Below are positions 1 to 12,600 of a DNA stretch of 64,000 nucleotides, piece after piece. The DNA is from Otis tarda. Taxonomy: Eukaryota > Chordata > Aves > Otidiformes > Otididae. How positions within the stretch are numbered: the stretch's first letter is position 1; each line of letters starts with the position of its first letter. The notes beneath the pieces are model-generated. The model did not search any database. It had not been told where the DNA came from and was given only the letters and a program-made list of their open reading frames with translations. The translations under genes and the position numbers were made by a program. The stretch lies in the NCBI GenBank assembly GCA_026413225.1, contig CM048552.1, positions 188,328,053-188,392,052 on the forward strand, written 5' to 3'.

Positions 1-425
1 TTGAACTGTGTGTAAATGACATTACAATGCACAAACAAATTAATCACTTCAAAGAACTCTTTTGAATTAGGTCGAAATATGAACCATTTTCTGTTTAACT
101 GGCATATTCTGAGAATCCCTGATTCTTCTGAGAAATAGCATGGAATAAAGGATTAAGGGTAAGGTCACCGACTGAAATGCCCCAAGACTTGGGACTGTCC
201 ATTGATTTAGTGTGTGGGTTTGTGTCCAGTCCTTTGCGACTCAGTTCCCTGAATTGCAAAGTCCAGCTAATACCTACCTTAGAAGGGTTAAGTGGTGAGT
301 GTTTTCCTGTTTGAAATGGTACCTTCTTCTCTATTTCTTTTCCTCTGTAAAATAGATGTATCTGTAAGAGTACTGGTGCTTGCAGCCAGTTCTGCCTGTG
401 CTCCAAGCTGGCTTGAGAGAGTTAC

Positions 426-565
426 AGGTTCACATGGATGGGAAGGTACCACAGAAGGTCTCTAGTCCAAGCCCCTGCTCAAAGCAGATCCAGCAAGTTG
501 TTCAGGCTGTGTCCAGGTGAGATTTGAATACCTCCAAGAATGGAGATCCCACAACCTCTCTGGGC
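426..565 (-). repeat. CR1 retrotransposon 3'-end fragment, antisense
   Basis: Read on the minus strand, this matches the CR1 3' untranslated end. On the plus strand the diagnostic words appear in order: a GGGAAGG-like start, AGGTCTCTAGTCCAAGCCCC, CTGCTCAAAGCAG, a TTGTTCAGGCTGTGTCCAGG block, TTTGAATACCTCCAAGAATGG, and CACAACCTCTCTGGGC. The terminal octamer repeat is gone and the sequence is diverged, so this is an old copy. Similarity fades after about 565, although weakly CR1-like words may continue to about 650. Confidence 0.85.
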
Positions 566-1622
566 TTGAGGTGACACTGCGTCATCTTTGCAGAGATACA
601 TGTAAGAGGACTGCACTCTCCTAGCAATATTTCTTCTTACAGAAACATATTTTAATAGTTCTGCACTTAAACTTGCTTTACCTTCTTGGACAGTCAGTGA
701 AGTCAGGCTTTGGTTGTCTCATGCCTGTGTATGCACAACCTAAGGAATTATCAATCTGTACTCTGCAGCTCTGTATTAAAAATAATTACCAAATATTGGT
801 CAAGCTCTGATCTGTGAGTAGAGTTTTCTTTCTCTTCCAGTCATTAGTAGGAGCTTTAAGAATCACAAGCATGGAGAAAGTTGGGAATTTCTTGGTGAAC
901 TACTAGAAAACAAAGATAATGTCTTCTCTGTTTTGGGATGTGTTCTCAACTAGAGTCTTGGATCTCAAAACCAAACACATATGGTTGAAACAGTGTACAT
1001 GTACTTGTTGTAAAGCCTATTGATACCTATTATTCATTGTCGTTTAGAAAAGGATATGGACTCTGTAATGCCAAAGCCCACGTGTTGCTGCATTGTGAAA
1101 AATCACTGTGTACCTTGGCTTTCACCAATGCCGAGTGAAGTGTGCTGTTTGCAGAGTGAAAAAAAATAATCCCTGCAGTCCAGTACGGTGATTCTTTCTG
1201 TTGCCTTAAACTGATGGCCACGGGGGACGTGTTCACCTGGGCTGGCTCCTGACAACATGACCTCATCATTATGCTAAACCGATGTTCTTCCTGTCTTTAC
1301 ACAAATAGTCTTGCAATCCAAATGAGCACACTCTTTGTTATTTTAAAGAGTGGCTGGTACCAAAGCGAATCATTTTTATTTTAATTAGCATTTTCAAAGG
1401 ATAACCTTTGTGACTTTTCCACAGAGGCTGCTGCTGCTGCCCCGTGCATCTGGTTGAGTTTTAATCATTTAGGAATTCTTGGCCTCAAAATTCTGTTGTT
1501 CTTGGGACTTCTTGAAAGTTGTGACATGATGCCAATGAGGACAATGCCTTTTTCCTGATGTACATTCACTGTGTGATGGAATTCATGGTTTACATCCTCT
1601 GTTTACTGCCAAGAAGGCTGTT

Positions 1623-1656
1623 GTTGAGGGAAAGGTGATGTTGAGGGGAAGGTGAA
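1623..1656. repeat. Two-copy 17-bp tandem repeat
   Basis: Two adjacent 17-bp units beginning GTTGAGGG are nearly identical: 1623-1639 and 1640-1656, differing at two positions. This is probably a local replication slippage product. Confidence 0.7.
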
Positions 1657-4600
1657 ACCAAAGAAGAGGCATTTTGTAATGTGCAATGGTAGAGTAGCTA
1701 TGAAAGAAGAGGGACTGAGTGCCAGCTCAGAGAATCAATAAAATCAGAGTAATTTTCATATGCTTGCTTAAAGCTTGGACATATTTCCCCTGTAGCTCTA
1801 AGAGGGCTTTCATTTGGGTAACTGTCAATGCAAGTTTGATGATGAAGTTGAGGCTTTGCCACATGTCTCGAGCGCTATCAAATGAACTGTTCCTTTGGAA
1901 CAACACTATCCATTTGCAGAGGGATTAATTAGTTGTGGTGCTCAGAGAAAGGATTTCAGTAGTAACTTGAGGAATTTATTCCTTAATGTAAAATAAATGA
2001 AGTGGGAGACGGGATGGAGATTAGGATGCAGCTTGCTGTTTTATAATATTTAAGCTGATTTCAGGTATTCAGAATAGTTTGAATATCACTTGGGCACCAG
2101 CCCTGAGCCTTTTAATCTGATCTTATTTTCTGATGTGAGTCTGCGGCCGAGAGGCACCCAGGCCCTTTGTGAAATTAACAAAACAAGGCAAATGGTGCTG
2201 GTGCTGTGCCAGACACCACGCAGTCAGCGTCTGTCAGTGATCCCCACTGCCGCGGTCCGTGTTGGGAACAGCGACAGCGTGGTTTTGGTTGGAGTCAGGA
2301 TTTCTCAGAGCTGCTTGGACGCTGTTTAAAAAGTAACTATAAAAACAAGAGGCTTTGGCACTCTCTCCCTAAAGAGGAGGTAAACCAACAAGATTTAAGA
2401 AGACAAAGTCACAGCACCTCGCAAGAGGTTTGAGTTTGACTTTTGAACTCCTTCTTGGCTTTTTGGTCTGACGTGAACTGTGTCTCCTTCTGGGGCAACG
2501 CCATAGCACTGCTGGCGTGGGTGGGATGATATATTCAGGCTTTGATGGTACAGGAAACTCTTTGAATAATTTGGCAGCAGCACCCCTTGAGGGAGTGAAA
2601 CTTGGGTGTGAAAACTACCTAACAAGGAAAGCAGGGTGAGAGGAACCTTACAAGTAAAAAGTAGGATTTAGTGTTTCCTCATTTCAGATATCTGGTACTG
2701 AAGTCATAGAGTGTTGTCTGAAGAGTCAAGCTGAGGAAAAGTCACTGAATGAGGAAGCCTGTGCTAACAAGCACACGTAAACTGCAAAAAGCAGAGTATG
2801 CCTTTGATGTCTGTGGTATTGGTAGGGACTTTTTTAATCGAGTGTGGATCAGGAGCAGTTCTCTTACATTGATTTCAAGTTGTGTATCCTTTCATTCTCC
2901 ACGAGACTGTGCTCTCATTTTCTTTCCTTTTTTCCTCTGCACTTTGCCTTTTCCTAGCTTTCTCTGCTTTTCCCCCAGTTGTTCTTTATTTAAAAAAAAA
3001 ACTGCAGAAACTTCCTATTTCGGTCTTACCATCTGGTCTCACTCCACAGTGGCTTTCCAGCTAGATCGCTGTCGCTGGAACTGTGTAGCAGGTATATGCC
3101 ATTTCAGGCACATAAATTTTCCAGAAGCAGCTGTTCCAACAGTGGCGTTTGCTTGGAAAATGCAATTTCAAAGTCAATTAGGATGATAGTGGTTTGGACC
3201 CAGGATATTTAAAAGCCAGGCACAATTAAACCAAGATCTTTTTTTAAAAAGGAGAGGAATTTAATCTTTATAACTATTATTCCCTCTTCATTTTAAGTAC
3301 CAAAATTTTATCGTATAAGTTTATCCTTTCCTTTTTTACAGAAAAGCTCTGCTTTCCCTTACAGACCATCTGCCCTTCCTGACACATTATTCATCACTGT
3401 AGTATCCAAGTGTCTTCCTCCATGTGACTAATCGTTATCATGTGTTTTCATTTCCACCCTCTCCCTAAGAGCAGTGCGATGTTTGGTGATATTTTGCAAG
3501 TAGTAGGAAGAGGTTCTATTTGGGTTGTGGTTTTGTTTTTTTCTTAATCCTGGTTTTTGGTTGTTTTTCCTGCCCCCCGTCCTCTTTTAGTTAGCGCACC
3601 GGAGCTTTCATTTTTCTCTTGCTTTTTCAATTTGCTCTAATAGCCTTCAGCATCTTCCCTCATTCTCAGTGCGTCTCCACCTCACAAATATATCTGGATC
3701 TGAGATGATTAATCATGGCATAACAGTTTATTTTCTCTAAGGTACACGTAGCTGAGTAGGATTTAATGGGCTTCAAAGGACAAACTCTCAGAGGAACAGC
3801 AGGGCATTTAAATTTTCTTCTTGGATAGCTAGAGGAATTGTCAGGAAAACAATAATAGTGATATCAATAGATACTACAGTGAGGGCAGCGTGGGGAGAGG
3901 AGAGAATTTACTTGTAAAATACCTTAGCAGGGGACTCCTCTACTGTCTGAGACATGACAATGCAGGTTACTGCTGAAAGCCTATTTTTAAAGCTCACTCT
4001 AGCCATGCTTATCTCTTTATCCAGGATCATTTCTAGCAAGTGAAAGCTCATAACAGATTGGCTTTTCCAAATTAGCCGAGGATGATGTTTCCTGTTGATT
4101 AATGAAACCCCAGCAGCCAGTGAACCAGACGATGACAAAACCAGGCTTGTAAAGCACTCACTGTAGTTCGTGCATGCCTCTGCACCAAGCAGTGTTCCTC
4201 CTACCCCTTACCCTATGCTGAGCAGTTGCTGTGTTGAAAAGCACGGCTTTTAGTCATCCTGAAAGTATTTGGGAGCTTGCCCTGAAATTGCTGAAGGTGT
4301 TTTCAGGACAAGTGTCACCAGTGGGAATGGTGAGGAGCAGGAGGCCTCTGAAAGGACTTCAGAGCCCAAGCCCGATGCTGCCCTCGCTGCCAGAGAGGGC
4401 GTGAGCCCCTATCCCCTGGGGAAGCTAAACTGCTCCTCATGGGTTGGTTTCAGTCCTGCTTGTGGAAGCTGTTTTATTAAGGATAAAGTACTTAAATAGT
4501 CATTGCATGAGGATGGAAAAATAGGAGTTCCCCTTCCCAAGCAGACTACAGGCTCTTTCACTCTTTGTCTCACTGAAGAGTTATTTCTTCCATGCAAAGG

Positions 4601-4837
4601 GGAGCAAGTCCAAGCCCTGGGACTTAGCTGGGATGATCCCGACATGGGGCAGGAGGGGCCGGGAGGGAACAAAATCTGCTGCTGAGGTGCCCTGGGTGGA
4701 TGCGTGAACCGATGGGCTTTTGGCACTGCCCTGGTGCGAATGTGCCAAAAATTAGCTTTTCATGCCCTTTGCTGTTGTTCAAAGTGCTGACACAGAAATT
4801 ATTCTGTTTGGAATTTTTCTTTAATTGACAAATACTT

Positions 4838-4852
4838 AAAAAAAAAAAAAAA
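4838..4852. repeat. Poly(A) homopolymer
   Basis: An uninterrupted run of about 15 A residues within AT-rich intron. There is no retrotransposon body beside it that I recognise, so I treat it as simple repeat. Confidence 0.85.
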
Positions 4853-7515
4853 GAAATATATTTTTGGCTTTATCTGATTTTTTTTTTAACAAGCCAATGC
4901 TGCTGTCATTTTTATTTCAGGGGCCAATTACAACATAACCCTGCTAGAAATAATATAGCAGATTACTCAATAATTATTGCTCTCTGTATTTTCATTGCTG
5001 AACTGTTTCAGTTTCAACTCTGGTGTTCTACTCACTTGACAAGCAGCCTTCATTTTATAGCTTAATGCTATTAAACAAGCTATCATCTGCTTTCTCATTT
5101 TGTAACGCTGTTCAGCACTAATGATTCATGCAGATAATGTATACACTGTGTAACAGAAAATAAATACCAGGGGGTTTGCTGGAAGAAAGGTAATACAATA
5201 TTTGAGAGCCTTGTTCCTTGGAGAAAGGAAACGGTAATTGTTGCCATAAGGCATCTGTCTGATGACTTTTGAGTTTCATGATCTGTGGGACTGAGCTCTT
5301 TCTCCCCGCTGCCTTCCCACGGAAGGTGGAGTTCAGCCCCAGGGAAGGTCTGGAGGACAACCCCATGTTTCCTGTGGGGAAAGAGAGGAGTGTAGATGGG
5401 ATCATGCAGAGCTGTGAATGTCAGGGGGGTGGGATGTCGTCTTCATGGCTTTCCTCCAGTCTGGGGAAAGTCTCGCCCCACCTCCGTAGTCCCTTCTCTG
5501 CTACTCCAAGTGTTTGTAGCTGCTGGAGTTTGATGGATGTGACTCAACACCATGCTGTAGTCACAAGAATATACTCTATCCATCAAATAACTTGAGGGTG
5601 AATTGCTGAGCTTCTGAGGCATGCTGTTTTAATCTTCATGGCCTGCAATGGTTTTGGGGAAGGAAGCTCATCACAAATCACAGTCACAGGTGTTTTTTTT
5701 TTTCTGAAATCCAGAGGGCATAGCCCATGGTCAATAATTCCAAATGTAACCAGTGATTATGTTGCCTCACCTCTGATGGGGATCTTCTTACAGAAGGCTG
5801 AGTTTCAGAGGCTAAGCGCTTAATGGCAGGGGTAGACTTAGATTAAGCATGTTAAGCCCCCCTCATTTCATTAGTGATGCCTGCTGCTGTGTGCATTTCC
5901 AGACGCTCTCTGGGGGAACAGCTCTGCTCATCACCAATTAGTTATTGGGACAGAAATCAGGTCGTCACTTCGCATTCCTTAATTCTGGACCTTTACACTG
6001 CAAAATCACCTGGCTGTACCGGAGGGATCTAGGACAGGCACTAAGCCATGGTCATATTCCTGTTGAATTTGCCAAGGTGCACACTGAGTTCTGTGCTGGC
6101 GGCTGGGTGACAGGTGACATATGGTCCAGCCTGAAGGTGAAGTGCTTTAGGTCCTTTGAAACAAAGTCATCAAGGGAAAAGTAATGCTTTCAAAATTTTT
6201 ATCAAATTTGAATAATTGTAGTGAGCTTTTAGCTATTTAGTACTTTATGTTGTGTGACTGTTGCAATTTTTGCTCTGCTACAAGGCACCCTAAAACTGGA
6301 TACAGACTCTTGTGGACCCGTGCCCACATTTAATCCCACAGAATACTTCAAATCCTGAATATACAAATTGCCCCCTATAACCACAATTCATGCTCTTTGT
6401 TGAAAATTCCCTCCTGCTCTTCTCTCTCCCAACTTTATGTTTTTGTCATTTGCTAAACAGATTGTAGCTTCAGACAAATAGCTTTCCAATAATAACTAGA
6501 GGTGGTAGCAGCCGTGTCAAGGATATAAAATCCTGCTGTCTGTGCTGTTTTGCTTAATCCTGACAACACAGCCAAGAGAATCAAGCACTGAACAGAAGGA
6601 ATGTAAAATCTCCTAATTCAGTATAATGACAGATAGTGTGCTTTGCCCTTTTGCAGATCTTTATGAACTGTTAAAGTTATGGCTGGGCTTGGATTAAGCA
6701 GCATTTCAAGCAAAATATTGCATTTGGGTCCTTCAGACGTGGAGTCGTTTGAAAGATGGGGGAACATTTAATCTTACACCCACACAGACATCTTCATTTC
6801 CAAAACAGGATCTCTCCTGACATTTAATGACTCTCCAGCCTGTGTTGAGACTGAATGCTGAAAGGAAAATACATCAGTCAGCAAGGGAGTGCTAAAACTC
6901 TCTCTGTACTTGTTCAAACACCATTGTCAGCATCTCTGGCTGTTGTGGGGTTTATACATGCTAAGTATTCTGGACAATACTCTTTACAGCCTGGAAAATC
7001 TTTATTATGTGTATTTCATGCAGCAACTCCTCTTTTTCGTGAATCCCACATCAATATTTCACTAGCCAGATTCACCAGGAACTGGTTCTCGGCCTTGCCT
7101 GCATTACTGATTTCCTTCATGTCTGATCCCTTTTGACAAGTCGTTTGTGCCTCTTGAACTTGACTTGGACCAGCAGGAAAATGGAATGAAAAATAAACTG
7201 AAACGGCTTACTGTGTCTCATATGAGCTCTCCTTCGTAGATGTAATTCATTTTTAAAAACATCTGTGTCATAGGTGAAACATCAGATGATTCTAACCTCT
7301 TTCCTGTTTTAATGGCAAACTTTTCTCAATTAGATTTTTCATTAATTATGGATATTTTGAGTGAATGCTGTAGCATCAGTCACTATTACGGCAAAGAGTT
7401 GTCAGTGAAGTAAAGGGAAGGTTTTAGACAAACTCTAATTCTAGGTGATTTTGAGCCTGGTTCATTATGTCACTTCTTTAATGGACTCAGCAGTGTCTGA
7501 AGGTATAGGTAGCCC

Positions 7516-8000
7516 TCGCGAGGATCGGAATATCCTCACTGGCACTCGGCAGCTTGCTGGGACTGGACTCTCCTGAAACTGCTCCCAAATAATCAGGTAA
7601 CTTTCGCATGGCAGGAGACCAGGAAGCCTAAAGCTACACAGAGTCACAAGAAGACTTACTTAAAGCAGGCAGCCATCCACTGGGAAGTTCATGAGACACT
7701 ATTTTACTTTCCGGGTTATTTCCTGACTGTGCTTAAGAGACCGGGGATATCTGGGGGAACAAACGAGATCCAAGGTTTAGAGGTGGCTGCTGCGGGGCAG
7801 CAACGCATGCCGTGGGCAGAACGAGCCATGTTATAAGGTTTTGTAATGTTTATTGACCTACCCTGGGAAACCTGCCAGTGAAATCGGCCAGGAGGGACAG
7901 CTCTCCACTGGACATTTGTCGATTCGAGATCCCCCCAAGGGGAGTGGAGCTGCAGAGGCTGTAACCCAATCCTGAGGAATTGCCACCATATCCACCCCGT
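7516..8000. other. CpG-dense intronic patch, unidentified
   Basis: By eye about 16 CpG dinucleotides fall in roughly 480 bp, clearly more than the flanking intron. The densest groups are at 7516-7550 and 7741-7925. The part from about 7829 onward (starting TGTTATAAGG) has a general LTR-like look, with a CCCTAAAAACCC string near 8007. I see no paired LTR, no terminal repeat and no internal retroviral sequence. It could be a relatively young mobile element fragment, or an unmethylated regulatory element. I cannot decide from the sequence. Confidence 0.3.
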
Positions 8001-9384
8001 CTGAAACCCTAAAAACCCATGCAGGTGGCTGCAGGATGGCTCAGCCCAGGTTGTTCTTCTGCTGCAAACCTCCCTCCAGGTGTCTTACTGTCACTGGGGA
8101 GGGTAACACCTCTGTTACTGCCAAATGCAGTAACACAGCAACTCTCCACCTCCCTGTAACTGTTATTTGTGTCTCACCGAGTCCTGGCAGAAAGAGTTTA
8201 ACTTCTCCTATGGGGACAAATGTCAAAGTGAAACCCAGTAGCAGATGTTTTTTTTCCTGGCAGCTCGATCTCTGCTATTTTTAATGAAACAGGATATTTT
8301 ATCTTTATTTTCTTTACACTAGTTTTCATCAGGTGTTTTTTTCTTTTGTTTGCAAAAAGATGAGAAAAGCTGATAGGAATTTAGAGCAGAGGGTGAAATG
8401 GTAAATACGATGTTTTCGGTAGCTGTAAGTCACTTTTAAATACAGTTTGTAACATTAGCAGCGTCCGTGTGTATAGAAGACCAGTGAAAGGTTTTGTCCT
8501 TTCCACTCGTCAGCGCTGACCCACTATAGCTTCATTCCCAACCCCTTTTTTTAAAGACAGAAGGCCTTTTTCGGAGAATAGCTTTGGTTCAACACAGACA
8601 TAGGCATCTGTGTTGTACCAGGAGGTGCTGGTGCATTGTGACCCTGGTAAAGGCACTCAGGCTCTGCAAAGTTTCACTTCAGGTGCCATTTGTTGGATCC
8701 AGCACTATAAAGAGAGAGGCAGTAGCATAAATAACCTTGTCTGCCGTGAGATGCTGCGGATGCTGAGTTGTGTGGTATGGAGTGGTCTCCAGTCTGGGCA
8801 CAGCATTCGGTGCAGACCCCAACTCTTCAGTGGTTACCCCATTTTGGTCATTCGAGCTGTTATAGGATTTCTGACAAGAAAACAACTCCATTCATCATTG
8901 CTACTGCCAAACAGAGAGGATGTTTGCATGAGAACTTGTTGCTGCACTGTTAGATAAAGGCAAGGCCACGCAGGTGTGTAATCGCTGGTGCGGAGTGGGA
9001 GCTGCCTGGGAGCTCCTCCGTTACCATCGCCCGGCTGCCTCTGCCCTGCACCGAGGGAGGGGTGCAGCACGGCAAAGTCTGAGATCCACAGGCATGACTT
9101 CTTTGTCAAAAAATTTGCATTCAAAATAGGTGTCTTAATTTTACTTCAGCAGAAGAGCACTATGCACTACCATGTTTAGCTAATGCCCCTGTTCCGCTCA
9201 GTAGTGGTTTCTCACGGTAGACCAGCTGTAGTTTCTTCTCTTCCTTGGGAATGATGTATCGTGGTCGATATGTTTAGTCCTCCTATAAAATGAAATCATT
9301 TGCATAGTATGGAAAAGATAATAATTATCATTTGTGTCTTGAAATAAAATCAAGGATGAAAACTGCTGAGATGAAACAATCCAA

Positions 9385-9517
9385 AATTTCAGATTTTTTA
9401 ATCCTATAAAATCTGAATACATTCAAACTTACAGATTTTTAATTGATTCAAATTCTGCTGAATCAATAACAAAAACTACCAAACTTGTTATTGATGTAGT
9501 TTTGGCTTGGTAGTTTC
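9385..9517. repeat. Cluster of overlapping inverted repeats
   Basis: Several perfect inverted repeats overlap within about 130 bp. AAAATCTG at 9408-9415 pairs with CAGATTTT at 9432-9439. ATTGATTCA at 9442-9450 pairs with TGAATCAAT at 9459-9467. An 11-bp arm at 9462-9472 pairs with 9485-9495. A 10-bp arm at 9473-9482 pairs with 9507-9516. Alternative hairpins are therefore mutually exclusive. The origin is unknown. Confidence 0.75.
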
Positions 9518-9566
9518 TTTTGTTCAGTTGCTTCTTTTGTGTAATTTCTTAGCAAAAGGGATTTTT

Positions 9567-9615
9567 GAGAAGACGGGGGGAGAGAGAGGGACAGAAAGAA
9601 AGAAAGAAAAAAAAA
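9567..9615. repeat. Purine-rich tract with GAAA repeat
   Basis: An almost pure purine stretch: a G6 run, then GA repeats, then several GAAA units, then an A run. Only two C residues interrupt it. This is simple-sequence DNA, potentially triplex-forming. Confidence 0.75.
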
Positions 9616-12600
9616 TAACAAGAAAATAAGATGTGTTTTAACCATAGATCTATTGCAGTTCCTCTTGCTGGCATACAATGCCTACTTTAATTTTCTTCAG
9701 ATTAAAAAATGGCAGAAGAATTTCCATGCTGAAGCTGCAGACACATCTTTCTGACTTTAATCGTCTTCAACACATTATGTCTGTAGCTGCTTGTCCCTGC
9801 TGCTCAGTACTTGCATTATTCAAATCTGAACTTTACATCTGACTTTCCTTCTAAAGTTTGTCAGAAACTATCAGATTCACAATTTCAAGTACAAATTCAT
9901 TTTTACTGAAATGTCAATTAAAAAGACTGGTCCAGTTTCCACGTTAAAATATGGAGAGTTTTCAGACTTTTATTTTTCTGTATATGAGGCCAACACAGGA
10001 ATAAAAAAAAACACAATCTTGAAAGGATTTACAAGAGTGCTGGTTCTCATTTTTTAACTGGTTCCACTTGTTTCTTCCCACACCTTTTCCCAACCATCAG
10101 GAGTATTTCCTTCAGATCCTTCACTGGTGCAAGTCACTCATCGGCCCATAGCTCTTGTCTCCTCCGTTGTCTCCTTAATACTTATTTCTTTCACGGTGCT
10201 CACGGGGAGGTAGTTCAGCCATAGTGACCTAAACCAACATTCAGGTGAATATTCTTCCTATCTGAGTAAGGCTAAGACACATCATAATTATTTTCTTACC
10301 TCTCCGCTGGCTTGTTGATTATTGATGTAGGACTGTTGATTCAGTTGCTTAAATAGTTCAAGGCAGGGTAAATGAAAGTCAGTGAACTGTAGGCTCATTT
10401 TAGTCAGTTTCTGAACGCTGTTAATATCAGAACCCAAATTCTGTTCGATTTAAAGCACAAAAAGTTGAATGTTCAAAAACCAAGGATAAGTTCTCCTTTA
10501 TACATTTTTTATAAATCCATATAATCTCTTGACCTTGCTTCCTTTTTGGGTAAGATTAATTTTGATCTCTGAAAGAAGAAATAAGATGATCTGTCTTTTG
10601 TATTTCTTATACCTGGAGCATCCATCATGACATACAAGCAAAAATGGTGTGTCGTTTCTGGAAACTCCTGGCTGCAATAGAGAGGAGTGTGTCAGGCTCC
10701 TAGCAGGAGCTCCGTCAGGCTCCATATAATTAGTGAGGGTTTCAAAGAGTTAAGTCTAGATGGTCTAACAGTGTTTGAAGTAAGGTGGGTTCTTTCCTAA
10801 AGTTATTCTTGCTCTTCCCTTCACATTTTGAATTGTAGAAAGTGACGAGGTGGGGAGGTGAGAGAGGCAGGGTGCCTAAAAGCCGCCTTCACTTTTAAAA
10901 GCTTAAGGCGCCCTTCACCTGCACTGCTCCTTGTGATGCCAGTAGAAATGTTTTATTTGGTGCAGAGATAGAGCTGTGGCCCAGCGACTGCAGAGTATTA
11001 GGAAAATACAGGCTCCTTGCTTGCTCATTAAGAGTATTCTTCTCTTATCTACAAATATATGCAGATAAGATGCTAATTATGTGGATCCATCTGTTGTATT
11101 TAAAGTGTCATAAATGTAGATCCTAAGTTTAAAGATGTTCATAGAAGCTTATTATATTTCTAGTCCTTATTTTTAGAGTATGATTTTTTAGAGTACTATT
11201 TGCATCTGCAACAAAGTTTAGGAGGCTGGGAAGGCCTGCAGACTGCCTGTCAGATAATTGGGAACGTCCATGGCAAAGCATTTTACTCACCCTGGCCACA
11301 GCTCCTACCATTTCTGTGCCATCTGCTCCCAGCACATGGACTATACGTCTATTAAACACTGGGTGTCGTCGGGGGGAGGAGATGCTTTCCTTCTTTCTTC
11401 AGCAGTAACCCGTTAACCTGCTAAAGAACTTTTATCTGAGCATTTCTACAAATTTATTTGCTGTGTCTGATTTTCGGGTGTTTTGTGACATTCTCTGTCA
11501 CAAATAAAGCCTTGGAAAGGGGAGGGGAAAGGTACTATTGTAGTGGTGGAAATTACTGTTTGCTTTGATTCTTACTAGTTCATTATCTTTTTCCTGAAAA
11601 TATTTGAATGTTGAAGCAACTCCCAACACATAACAGCTCTCACCTTGTCATCAAGGAAAATGTGACTGAGTTAAAGCTTAGTTCAGATTCAGCATCTGAG
11701 GCCCTTGAACGTTTGTGATGCTCAAGCTTAAAAAAAAAATGCAAACCTCACCCAATGGTGAGTCATCAGATGTGAGAGAGGTCTAAGGAGCATTCTGGGA
11801 ATCTTGAATTAATCTCAGTTGTTGAAATGTTGCAGTGGGTACTACTTAGCTCTTTGGTCATGGAGAAATATTTCTTGTTGGAAGTTCGCCTGCAACAAGC
11901 TGGTGTGCTTCCTCGCAAAGGCTCGTGGCTACTGGAAGTGGAGCTGTGTGAATAGCTTGACAGGCAGGTTAAGAAAGATTTGACAGAAGATAGGTAATGC
12001 CTATTGAAAGGAAGTCCTACTACATCATCCAAGCACTATCAGGAATGTGTAACCAAGTCTGAACAGCTTCAGTCTGGCAGGTGACAGCTATTAAAGCTAC
12101 AAAGAAATGTAATTGATTTATATTTTGCATATTAACTGCTGCACTTTCCAAGATAACACCTTCCTATGCTGTCACAAGCCTGTATGCCATCAGCAGTAAC
12201 ACCCTCAGCTTCCCTCCTTGTGGATGGGGCAATGGAAGGGGAGCTAATACAATTTGACACCCAGCCTGAGACACTCAAGGATCTGCAGCAAAAGCTGGCT
12301 CATGTACTTGAAAAGATTTAGCAGAGGTTCTCCCCCCGCTCCCTGACTGGAGGGGTTATATAAAAGACTTTTTAATATTAAAATATTTCCTTTTTTCTAT
12401 GTGGTCTTTAAAATAAAGCCTCTGGGGCTGTTAATATCTCTGATGTTATTGCTTTGAAGACTGCATAAAATGATTTTAGAGGAGAAAGCTTTTAAAGGAA
12501 TCATCCATTTCTAACACTAGCAATCAATCTGACTTTGTAGCTCTAGATATAAGTGGAAACTTTGATATAGCAGAAGTTAAAGGCAAAAGATTTTACATGA

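Larger units (their letters stand above)
566..7500. other. Intronic sequence without recognised genes
   Basis: No exon, RNA gene or clear mobile element was seen. There is a two-copy 17-bp tandem repeat at 1623-1656 (GTTGAGGGAAAGGTGAT and a close variant). A 15-base A run lies at 4838-4852, followed by T-rich sequence. The open frame at 2749-3186 (145 codons) has no recognisable domain. Confidence 0.6.

Noticed and set aside
6340..6360. tRNA B-box-like TTCAAATCC
   Set aside because: No cloverleaf arms or A-box at proper spacing.
7829..8040. Solo retroviral LTR
   Set aside because: There is some composition resemblance, but no terminal TG...CA pair with target duplication, no partner LTR and no primer-binding site could be shown. 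Kept only as a CpG-dense patch.
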